Of a stretch of DNA of 37,182 nt, positions 25,792 to 33,185 are shown one piece after another (the stretch's first letter is position 1; every line of letters starts with the position of its first letter). The notes under the pieces were generated by a model, which was not told the DNA's origin, did not search any database, and was given only the letters and a program-made list of their open reading frames with translations. This DNA is from an uncultured Granulosicoccaceae bacterium (lineage in GTDB: Bacteria; Pseudomonadota; Gammaproteobacteria; Granulosicoccales; Granulosicoccaceae), in NCBI GenBank assembly GCA_938038175.1, contig CALHRQ010000195.1, positions 1 to 37,182 on the forward strand, read 5' to 3'. The translations under genes were made by a program, and so were the position numbers.

Positions 25792-27014
25792 GTCACCCTC
25801 TCAGGTAACGGCTTGTTTTTCTCAGCCTTGCTGACAAAAAACAGCGCGATAAAGAAGCCAAAATAAATCAGTGCGCAGATGCGAGAAATAGCAGTACCAA
25901 CAGGTGTTGGAGACTGCATGCCGAAATAGCCCAAAACAATAAATGACACTGCAAACGCACCCAGTAAAAACTTGTACGCGTTAGACCGGTAACGAATAGA
26001 GCGAACCGGGTTTCGATCAATCCATGGCAGAAAGAACAACACCACAATTGCCGCACCCATTGCCATCACACCCATCAGCTTATCGGGCACAGCTCGAAGG
26101 ATTGCGTAGAACGGTGTGAAGTACCAAACCGGTGCGATGTGCTCGGGGGTTTTTAATGGATCCGCCGGAACAAAGTTGGCATGCTCAAGAAAGTAACCGC
26201 CCATTTCAGGGGCAAAAAACACGATAGCGAAAAATACGATAAAGAAAACGCAAGCACCAAACAGATCTTTTACAGTGTAATAAGGGTGGAATGGAATGCC
26301 GTCGCGTGGTATCCCTTCGGCGTTTTTATTGGCTTTGATGTCGATGCCATCGGGGTTGTTGGAACCCACTTCGTGCAGAGCCAGAATGTGAGCAACCACA
26401 AGACCAATAAGCACCAGAGGTACTGCGATAACATGCAGTGCAAAGAAGCGATTGAGTGTTGCGTCTGAAACAATGTAGTCACCTTTAAGCCACAAGGTGA
26501 CCGCATCACCAATGCCAAAAGGAATGGCACCGAACAGCGAAATAATAACCTGCGCCCCCCAATAACTCATCTGGCCCCATGGCAACAGATAGCCCATGAA
26601 GGCTTCAGCCATAAGCACAACATAAATCAGCATGCCAAAAATCCATAAAAGCTCACGCGGTTTTTTATAAGAACCGTAAAGCAAGGCTCGAAACATGTGC
26701 AGGTAGACAACGACAAAAAACATCGATGCGCCGGTGGAATGCATGTAGCGAATCAGCCAGCCAAAGTTGACATCACGCATGATGTACTCAACTGATTTAA
26801 ACGCAAGATCACCATCTGGCTTGTAATTCATGGTGAGAAAGATGCCGGTCACAACCTGGATGATCAGCACCAGCAGCGATAATGCGCCGAAGTAGTACCA
26901 GAAATTGAAATTCTTGGGAGCATAGTATTTGGTGACATGCTCTTCGATCATCTTGGTTAGGGGGAATCGATCATCGATCCAGCCCATTAAACCATTGCCG
27001 TTACCTTTGCTCAT
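25788..27014 (-). CDS. petB: Cytochrome b of the bc1 complex
   Basis: This is the integral-membrane subunit carrying haems bL and bH and both quinone sites. The 408-residue protein has about eight or nine hydrophobic helices. Haem-ligand histidines lie in RYMHSTGASMFFVVVYLHMFR (paired with FFALHVIAVPLVLIGLVVAHIL). The glycines and tryptophan of GYLLPWGQMSYWGA are present. The Qo-site motif reads PVWY rather than the common PEWY. The start ATG at 27014 overlaps the petA stop. It is full length, not split as in b6f systems. Confidence 0.97.
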   Translation of the reverse strand: MSKGNGNGLMGWIDDRFPLTKMIEEHVTKYYAPKNFNFWYYFGALSLLVLIIQVVTGIFLTMNYKPDGDLAFKSVEYIMRDVNFGWLIRYMHSTGASMFFVVVYLHMFRALLYGSYKKPRELLWIFGMLIYVVLMAEAFMGYLLPWGQMSYWGAQVIISLFGAIPFGIGDAVTLWLKGDYIVSDATLNRFFALHVIAVPLVLIGLVVAHILALHEVGSNNPDGIDIKANKNAEGIPRDGIPFHPYYTVKDLFGACVFFIVFFAIVFFAPEMGGYFLEHANFVPADPLKTPEHIAPVWYFTPFYAILRAVPDKLMGVMAMGAAIVVLFFLPWIDRNPVRSIRYRSNAYKFLLGAFAVSFIVLGYFGMQSPTPVGTAISRICALIYFGFFIALFFVSKAEKNKPLPERVT

Positions 27015-27661
27015 GCTGCAACCTCCTCGCCTACACCAATGATGATGCGATTGTCGTCTATGAAAGAGTAAGGCGGTATTTCCAGGTTGGTGGGCGCTGG
27101 AACACCAGCATAAACACGGCCTGCCATATCAAATTTCGACCCATGGCAAGGACAAAAGAAGCCGCCTTCCCAATCACTGCCCAGATCTGGTGGTGCCAGT
27201 TCCGGACGATAGGTAGGCGAACACCCTAAGTGTGTGCAGAGACCCACAACAACAAGCAATTCGGGCTTGATTGACCGGCCTTCGTTCTGCGCATAAGCCG
27301 GTTGTTGTTCTTCTTGCGAGTCAGGATCGCTGAGCTGGCCCGTTACATTTTTTAACGATTCAAGCGCTTGCGCTGTTCTGCGCACAATCCAGACGGGTTT
27401 GCCTCGCCATTCAACGGTGAGGAGCTGACCTTCAGCAATCTTGCTGATATCGGCCTCTACAGGCGCGCCGGCTGCCTTAGCTCGCGCACTTGGAGACATT
27501 GATGCGAGCATGGACACTCCCAAGGCACCGGCACCAAGACCACCTACAGCGGACATACCGCCTACTAAAAGACGCCTGCGTTTTGGATCCAGGTTGTCTT
27601 GATCTATCGAACTATCATGGGCCACCTGACTAGTGTCGGCGGCCGGTTTCTTCGTGCTCAT
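27011..27661 (-). CDS. petA: Rieske iron-sulfur protein of the bc1 complex
   Basis: This is the [2Fe-2S] subunit that oxidises quinol at the Qo site. The cluster ligands are in CTHLGC (Cys142, His144, with Cys147) and CPCHGS (Cys170, Cys172, His173). The N-terminus carries a twin-arginine-like segment DPKRRRLLVGG (26-36) and a hydrophobic helix, as expected for a Tat-translocated, membrane-anchored protein. An Asp/Glu/Gln-rich insert lies near residues 111-128. A GGGG-type ribosome site precedes the ATG at 27661. petA-petB-petC are joined by ATGA overlaps. Confidence 0.97.
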   Translation of the reverse strand: MSTKKPAADTSQVAHDSSIDQDNLDPKRRRLLVGGMSAVGGLGAGALGVSMLASMSPSARAKAAGAPVEADISKIAEGQLLTVEWRGKPVWIVRRTAQALESLKNVTGQLSDPDSQEEQQPAYAQNEGRSIKPELLVVVGLCTHLGCSPTYRPELAPPDLGSDWEGGFFCPCHGSKFDMAGRVYAGVPAPTNLEIPPYSFIDDNRIIIGVGEEVAA

Positions 27662-27784
27662 GAAGCGACCCCACTTAAATTGTACAAAAATCCAATACCA
27701 AAAAAGATCGTCATCAAAATCGTATGGGCTAACACAGCATCTTTAAGATTTCGAGGCCCGGGCACTGATAACCGGTCCCTGACA

Positions 27785-27812
27785 CTTATAGACAATCTAT
27801 GAGTCAGATCAA
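27785..27812 (-). promoter_or_regulatory. Candidate petABC promoter
   Basis: On the minus strand TTGATC (27812-27807) and TATAAG (27790-27785) are separated by 16 bases. The element lies about 125 bases before the petA ATG in a gap that otherwise has no gene. It is downstream of the large inverted repeat, so petABC is probably transcribed separately from the NIF3-family gene. Confidence 0.4.
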
Positions 27813-27832
27813 CCATTTTGACGCGTTTTCGG

Positions 27833-27877
27833 CTATCGCATGCCATCGTGGCAGGCAGAGACAATGGCATGCGATAG
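27833..27877. repeat. Perfect 14-base inverted repeat, 17-base loop, upstream of petABC
   Basis: CTATCGCATGCCAT (27833-27846) and ATGGCATGCGATAG (27864-27877) are exact reverse complements. Within it GCCA-TCG-TGGC offers a smaller competing hairpin using part of the left arm. No T-run follows on either strand, so it is not a standard terminator. It lies between the NIF3-family stop (27980) and the petA promoter candidate. The remaining sequence from 27878 to 27979 shows nothing I can assign. Confidence 0.85.
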
Positions 27878-27979
27878 ACGACCTATCTCCCAAGCAAGAT
27901 TCAACCCGGGAACGCAACCCCCAAGATTAACACACAAGAGGCTTATTACTCTGTGTAAGCGGCAAATACCGACAAGTAT

Positions 27980-28738
27980 TCAGGCTGGGTTGTCGATGTC
28001 AATAAACTCATGTGTTAGCTGCAGATGCTGTGTCAAATGTTTGCCGAGCGCCTGCACGCCGTAGCGCTCTGTCGCATGATGTCCGGCAGCAAGGTACAGC
28101 AGTCCGTTTTCACGCGCAATGTGCGTGGTTTGTTCGCTGATTTCGCCACTGATGTAGGCATCAAAGCCTTCCTGTGCAGCAAGCTCGATATAGCCTTGGG
28201 CACCACCTGAGCACCAGGCAACACGCTCAATTTGGCGACCAGGGTCACCAACCGCCATGGCCTGACGGCCCAACACTTGTGACACGCAAGCAGCAAACAT
28301 CTCGGCAGACATTGGCGCTTCTAAATGTCCATAGAACAACAGACCATCCACACCACCCGCACTGAGCGTACCCTCGAAAACCAGACCTAGCACGTTCGCC
28401 AATTGTGCGTTGTTACCCAGCTCTTGATGAAGATCCAAGGGCAGATGATAGGCCAGAAGTGACACATTGGCCTCCAGTAATAGCCCTATTCTGCGACGTT
28501 TCATACCCGTAATAAGCGGATCCTCACCACGCCAAAAGTAACCGTGATGCACCAATACAGCATCTGCACCGCCTTTAATCGCAGCCTTGAGAAAGGCCTC
28601 ACTGGCGGTCACACCAGAAATAACATGTGAGACATGTTCCCTTCCCTGTACTTGCAAACCATTGGGACAATAATCTTGCATACGATGAGGGTCGATTGTT
28701 CGGGTAATATACCTATCGATATCAAATACGGATTCCAT
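27980..28738 (-). CDS. NIF3/YbgI family metal-binding protein
   Basis: This is a member of the NIF3 (DUF34) family, whose proteins bind a dinuclear metal centre and form toroidal hexamers; the biochemical role is unresolved. The 252 residues contain DYCPNGLQVQG, VSGVTASEAFL-type residues, the metal motif VHHGYFWRG, YHLPLD and the C-terminal metal site AGHHATERYGV. The ATG at 28738 faces the protease gene across about 30 bases. In several gammaproteobacteria this family sits next to algW/degS and the pet operon, as here. Confidence 0.94.
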   Translation of the reverse strand: MESVFDIDRYITRTIDPHRMQDYCPNGLQVQGREHVSHVISGVTASEAFLKAAIKGGADAVLVHHGYFWRGEDPLITGMKRRRIGLLLEANVSLLAYHLPLDLHQELGNNAQLANVLGLVFEGTLSAGGVDGLLFYGHLEAPMSAEMFAACVSQVLGRQAMAVGDPGRQIERVAWCSGGAQGYIELAAQEGFDAYISGEISEQTTHIARENGLLYLAAGHHATERYGVQALGKHLTQHLQLTHEFIDIDNPA

Positions 28739-28769
28739 GCTTGCCTTGATCTTGTTGGTTTAGACTGGT

Positions 28770-29927
28770 GTGGTTAGGAGTGCTATTCTGAAAAAACTGC
28801 TTTTTCTATTGCTGTGTGCAGGCTTTGGATTACTTGCAGGTATTGGCATGTTCAAACTGCTACCGGCTATGCCGCAGCTAACGCAAACAGAAGTGGCCGA
28901 TTCTTCTGCGGCGATAACCAATCCTGCACTCCGAAAAAACCGGGTTCGCTACTCCAAAGACTCTTACCACGAAGGCATTATGCGAGTTGCTCCTGCTGTG
29001 GTCAGTTTGTACTCCAGCGAAACCATATACCGTGCAACCAATCGTGGCAATATCTCCGATGAAAGCCTTAACCCAACCATAACACCTCGAATTCGTCGCA
29101 GCACGAGTCAGGGTTCTGGCGTAATCATAGACAGCAATGGCATTGTATTAACCAATTTGCATTTGATCGAAAACGCGGATGAAATCAACGTCGTACTCAG
29201 CGACGGCTCGCTGCATCGCGCAGACGTGCTGGGCACTGACAGTGAAACTGATCTGGCTGTTGTCAGAATTCAGGCATCCGGGTTACCAGCAGTTGAGGTC
29301 GACGAAACCGCAGGACTGCGTGTAGGCGATATTGTATTGGCTATCGGCAACCCTTTTGGCGTGGGCCAGACGATCACCTCCGGTATTGTCAGCGCGACTC
29401 GCCGACGTGTAGCTGGCACCAGCGCATGGCAGAATTTCGTACAAATCGATGCGGCCATCAATCCTGGCAACTCCGGTGGTGCGCTGATAAACCCCGACGG
29501 CGATCTTGTCGGTATCAATACAGCTGTTTTCTTACGCGAAAATAACGCGGAGGGTATCGGCTTTGCGATTCCCGTTGATCTTATCGCTCAAGTTGTCCCA
29601 CAAATTATAGAAAACGGCCATGTCAGACGGGGCTGGCTGGGCATCGGAGCAGATGACCTGCAGATGTTTCCAGGCTTAAACCGCGAAGCAGATCGCGGTG
29701 CTGTTATCACCGGGATACTCCGAGACAGTCCTGCTTTCGAAGGTGGCTTGCAGCTCTACGATGTTGTTACCGATGTTGATCAGTACGTTATCACCAACGC
29801 AACAGAGTTACTGTTATTAATCTCTTCGCTAACGCCTGGCACAGAGGTCGATCTAACGTTTTTAAGAAACGGACAGACGAAGGATACTCGTGTCACGCTG
29901 ATAGAGCGGCCATTTAAAGAGCGCTAG
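28770..29927 (+). CDS. degS: DegS/AlgW-type periplasmic serine protease with PDZ domain
   Basis: This is an inner-membrane-anchored trypsin-like protease of the HtrA family. DegS and AlgW cleave the anti-sigma factor RseA/MucA when misfolded porins bind the PDZ domain. The 385 residues have one N-terminal hydrophobic anchor (about 8-31), the catalytic triad in TNLHLIE (His131), SETDLAVV (Asp161) and NPGNSGGAL (Ser235), and a single PDZ domain (about 285-375). One PDZ and a membrane anchor favour DegS/AlgW over DegP. The GTG at 28770 is the only conventional in-frame start near the anchor, but it lacks a ribosome site. An AGGAG lies just inside the frame. The 3' end overlaps the opposing gene by 66 bases. 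Confidence 0.93.
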   Translation: MVRSAILKKLLFLLLCAGFGLLAGIGMFKLLPAMPQLTQTEVADSSAAITNPALRKNRVRYSKDSYHEGIMRVAPAVVSLYSSETIYRATNRGNISDESLNPTITPRIRRSTSQGSGVIIDSNGIVLTNLHLIENADEINVVLSDGSLHRADVLGTDSETDLAVVRIQASGLPAVEVDETAGLRVGDIVLAIGNPFGVGQTITSGIVSATRRRVAGTSAWQNFVQIDAAINPGNSGGALINPDGDLVGINTAVFLRENNAEGIGFAIPVDLIAQVVPQIIENGHVRRGWLGIGADDLQMFPGLNREADRGAVITGILRDSPAFEGGLQLYDVVTDVDQYVITNATELLLLISSLTPGTEVDLTFLRNGQTKDTRVTLIERPFKER

Positions 29928-32285
29928 CATACGTTGAGCGTTAAACTCGATACGCTTTTTTCGCCAAACAAGCGCTATAAATAAATAACCAAAAAACGCA
30001 AAACCGACTCCACCACTAGCAGCAGCAGGCTGGCTGACATTAGGTGAACTATCGTCATGCTGAGTAGCCGATAGCAACACTGAGCTATTCGCGGATTGAG
30101 AATCCAGATCATAAACAACTGTGTTGTTTGAAGGTTCAAAATCCTGCGTACCACTGGGCTGTAGTTGTGCGGTGATAACCGCATTTTGTGACAACTCTGC
30201 ATTCACCACCAGGCTCATTTCGCGTTGCTCTCCCGGCTGCAAAGATCCGATAACACACTGGGCACTGGTTGGTGTGATCGAGCGACAACCAGCTGGCCAT
30301 TCCACAAGACCTTGCATACTTGTTTCGATGCTCAAGGTAGCATCAGTTACCAGAGCAGCATCTGAATTTCGCGTGGTGAATACAATATAGTCGCTACCAC
30401 CGGTCACACTTAAAGCCACATCGATCGCATTAACGAGACAACTCTTTGCGCGTGCTCCCGATAACATTTGCTCACTACAACTACTGAACTGTGTGGTGGT
30501 GGCGGCTGATATATTGGGCCACATTAATCGGGTGGAATCTTGATTACAAACAGTGTCGGTGTCATGCTGCGAACCCAGTGAATGACCTAACTCGTGTGTT
30601 ACTAACACATCACCAATGGCACTGGGTGTGATGATACCAACATCAAAACCATCTAAACGACATAGTGTATCGATCCATGCCAGACCCAGCGTTCGATCCG
30701 TCCGCTCTTTGCCAGTAAATAAGTAAGCGAGCGCACTGTCACTGAAGAAAGTTTTTTGCTTCAGTCGATAAGTACGAAAACTTTTCAGGTAGGTTTCCAA
30801 TGTAGCAGGTCCAGCTTCAATTGGATCGGCATCCTCATCACCATAAACCTGAACCTCATCCACTGCCAAGGCAATACCAAATTGACGATACACACCGTCA
30901 GCGACATTGATTTGATTCAAGGCTGTTACTAAGCCGTTACCACCATGATATCGATCAAAAGCGCTGTCTATAACAACTGATATCGGTACCACACGCATAT
31001 CATTACTGCTTGCTGCAGAGCGTTTCGTTATAGTGGCCGAATCATCCAAAGGAATGGGCGTAACAATAGCGTCTTCAATTAAGTCGATGTCGGTTGATGT
31101 AGAGTCTATACGTGCAGCGGCTGAGCGGCGCACCGTTTTCATCGGCTGGTAGTAATCGAGTGTACCTGTAAGCGAATCTGACTTTAGTGTGTAACGTTTT
31201 CCATAGGCGAAGGCCGTGCCGGTTATAACATCATCAACCACTACTGCTCTGACCCATGACTCAGGATCACCAACCACCCGCCCTGTAAATATGCCCGCTG
31301 CAGGTGGCTGTGCATCCTGCAAAACACCATCGACCCAGGATGCCTCCTGCGTTAACAATCCCGGCGTAAGATCCAACTCAAGATCAACACCATCAACATT
31401 GACACTGACGCGCATTGCACCGTTATCTGAGACTGCCTGCAAGTTCATGGTGCTGGCATTATCAAGATGCCGCTCCAGTATCTCAAGGCGACGATCAGCT
31501 CTGTCATACCAGTAGCGCGACAGCACATTACCCTCTGGCAGGCTAAAACCAAAAGGCAGAGAAACCGCCGTGTGCCGCTTGCGTAACGTTATCAGTGCTT
31601 CGCGCGCAGCATCGGTATTGCCCAATTGCTCCAGCGCGATTGCATCAAGATAATCTGCCGAATCTGTATAGGCTGATTCACCGAACTCTGCCCGTAAAAC
31701 CGCAAGTGTTGAGCGCGCAGCCTGGAAGTCAAATCGCTGCATAATCTGCACATAGGCTTTTAGGTATATAGCATCATCTCTTAAGCTGCTTTGCGGATAT
31801 TGGGCGATAATAAAATCCAGCGTGCTAAGTGCAGACTCAATATCATTAGAGTCTTGTTTATCGAGCGCAGAGAGATAATGATTTAGTGCATTACCCGCAT
31901 CATCCGCTTCGTGCAAGACAGCAATACGGGTTTGCACTGAAGAAATTCTTTCATATTCGGGGTAACGCGCCTGTATGGATCGTAGCGTTTTTAACGCTGA
32001 GCTGAATTCTCGAGAATCAATCAGCGACAATGCCTCAGTGTACAAAGTTGCTGCGTCAGCAATTGGGTTTGCAGCATTATCTGATTGTGCAAATGCTGCG
32101 TGAGCCGTAAACAGCAAAACTAAAAAGGCAGCATAAGCGATACGAAAACCCGCGCGCGTGAGCGCAACACCTTTACTGAGCAAATCATTTTTACTGAATA
32201 AGTTACTGTACACGAACAATCCCAGAGCACGATTTGCCACGACCACAACACTGAAAAGCTGGCAAATATTCAACAGAGGTTTCAT
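29862..32285 (-). CDS. Exported TPR/metzincin metalloprotease with C-terminal sorting-like tail
   Basis: A protein of 807 residues that I cannot match to a named family member. A hydrophobic export segment FRIAYAAFLVLLFTAHAAFA ends near residue 66, after an unusually long N-terminal stretch, so the true start may lie downstream of 32285. Residues about 75-240 look like TPR helices (LYTEALSLIDSREFSSALKTL and similar). Residues about 430-615 form a reprolysin/metzincin-like catalytic domain with HELGHSLGSQHD (564-575) and a Met-turn at Met588 (RLMWPNIS). Cysteine-containing and beta-rich segments follow. Near the end SGGVGFAFFGYLFIALVW then RKKR (757-778) resembles a GlyGly-CTERM sorting signal, but 29 more residues follow. 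It is probably a surface or secreted protease. Confidence 0.75.
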   Translation of the reverse strand: MKPLLNICQLFSVVVVANRALGLFVYSNLFSKNDLLSKGVALTRAGFRIAYAAFLVLLFTAHAAFAQSDNAANPIADAATLYTEALSLIDSREFSSALKTLRSIQARYPEYERISSVQTRIAVLHEADDAGNALNHYLSALDKQDSNDIESALSTLDFIIAQYPQSSLRDDAIYLKAYVQIMQRFDFQAARSTLAVLRAEFGESAYTDSADYLDAIALEQLGNTDAAREALITLRKRHTAVSLPFGFSLPEGNVLSRYWYDRADRRLEILERHLDNASTMNLQAVSDNGAMRVSVNVDGVDLELDLTPGLLTQEASWVDGVLQDAQPPAAGIFTGRVVGDPESWVRAVVVDDVITGTAFAYGKRYTLKSDSLTGTLDYYQPMKTVRRSAAARIDSTSTDIDLIEDAIVTPIPLDDSATITKRSAASSNDMRVVPISVVIDSAFDRYHGGNGLVTALNQINVADGVYRQFGIALAVDEVQVYGDEDADPIEAGPATLETYLKSFRTYRLKQKTFFSDSALAYLFTGKERTDRTLGLAWIDTLCRLDGFDVGIITPSAIGDVLVTHELGHSLGSQHDTDTVCNQDSTRLMWPNISAATTTQFSSCSEQMLSGARAKSCLVNAIDVALSVTGGSDYIVFTTRNSDAALVTDATLSIETSMQGLVEWPAGCRSITPTSAQCVIGSLQPGEQREMSLVVNAELSQNAVITAQLQPSGTQDFEPSNNTVVYDLDSQSANSSVLLSATQHDDSSPNVSQPAAASGGVGFAFFGYLFIALVWRKKRIEFNAQRMLALFKWPLYQRDTSILRLSVS

Positions 32286-32333
32286 CGAAAACGTTACTCT
32301 CTCTAATCCATCGACTTGAATTCAACTATCGAT

Positions 32334-32963
32334 TTAACCGTTAGCAGCTGGTTTTTTTTCTTCAGCCACTTGGCCCTGATCAAAGAAGCTCAGCACGTCT
32401 CGGCAGTTTAAAAAGGCCTTTTCAATTTCCTCAGGGCTCGGCTTGGGTTGCTGTTCCAAGGTATCCAGAATGCGCGCCTCTTGCCGCGCTTGCTCCACTT
32501 TCTGATGCACTTGTTCCAAGGCACTATTCAAGGCATCAGAAATTTCTGAAAATTCGCGCGCATCACCCGAACGCAAACGCACATCAAGATTACCTTTGCC
32601 AATTTCATCAAGAACACGCCTGATTGCGAGCAAGGGGCTACCCAGCTTTCGCATAATGTAAACGCCAATCATTACTGTGACTAAGGCATTAACAACCAGC
32701 ATGATCACTAACCATTTGGTCATCACTTCGGAGGCGGATGGCACACTATCGTTAATGAGTTGCAAATCTTCTGAAGCAAACAACAGTGGCGCTGTACCCT
32801 GCACTAGCTGACCTAATATGTTGTGATAGAAAATACCGAGAATGATTGTCGACTGAACAATAAAAAACAGTGTCAGCCAGAGCACCCTGCGGATCTGGCG
32901 CATTTGGAAGGCCTTGTCACGAATAAGTGACAACGGAAATACAGCATCTGATGAACGCGCCAT
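32334..32963 (-). CDS. Two-helix membrane protein with HAMP domain, no output domain
   Basis: The 209 residues have two membrane helices (about 27-47 and 84-104) with a short periplasmic loop. A HAMP domain follows (about 102-155, with GSPLLAIRRVLDEIGKGNLDVRL and FSEISDALNSAL), then a coiled-coil stretch and a C-terminal tail. No histidine kinase, cyclase or methyl-accepting output domain is present, so the partner or output is unknown. I chose the ATG at 32963 (MARSSDAVFPLSLIRD). The longer in-frame reading to 33041 adds a Cys/Ser-rich stretch without support. It lies 48 bases upstream of the metzincin gene on the same strand and may be co-transcribed with it. Confidence 0.8.
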   Translation of the reverse strand: MARSSDAVFPLSLIRDKAFQMRQIRRVLWLTLFFIVQSTIILGIFYHNILGQLVQGTAPLLFASEDLQLINDSVPSASEVMTKWLVIMLVVNALVTVMIGVYIMRKLGSPLLAIRRVLDEIGKGNLDVRLRSGDAREFSEISDALNSALEQVHQKVEQARQEARILDTLEQQPKPSPEEIEKAFLNCRDVLSFFDQGQVAEEKKPAANG

Positions 32964-33100
32964 AGCAAAACCCGGAAAATTAGACAAACAGGAATGACTA
33001 AAAAATCGGCTTTGCAGCGATTTACTTGATCTTAAGCACACAAGGGCTGGTGCTGAGTGGGATATTCACAGCCTCTTTGTAGAACGGTTCACAATTTAGC

Positions 33101-33130
33101 AGGCTTGCGTTCGAGGTAAAACGCAAGCCT
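33101..33130. terminator. Strong 11-base-pair hairpin downstream of the DAHP synthase gene
   Basis: AGGCTTGCGTT (33101-33111) and AACGCAAGCCT (33120-33130) are perfect reverse complements with an eight-base loop. On the plus strand TTTT follows, but no plus-strand gene ends here. On the minus strand it lies about 55 bases after the aroG stop and before the HAMP gene, with no T-run. It may still end or stabilise the aroG transcript. Confidence 0.5.
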
Positions 33131-33156
33131 TTTGTCGACATACTGCGCGTTAGGGA

Positions 33157-33179
33157 TAGCCTCTAAACAGCAGAGGCTA
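33157..33179 (-). terminator. Second hairpin immediately after the DAHP synthase stop
   Basis: TAGCCTCT (33157-33164) pairs with AGAGGCTA (33172-33179) around a seven-base loop, six bases after the aroG stop codon. No T-run follows. Together with the hairpin at 33101-33130 it makes two consecutive stem-loops in the aroG 3' region. Confidence 0.4.
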
Positions 33180-33185
33180 CTTAAG

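Noticed and set aside
27833-27877. Integron attC site or intrinsic terminator
   Set aside because: No GTTRRRY core motifs or integron context, and no T-run on either strand.
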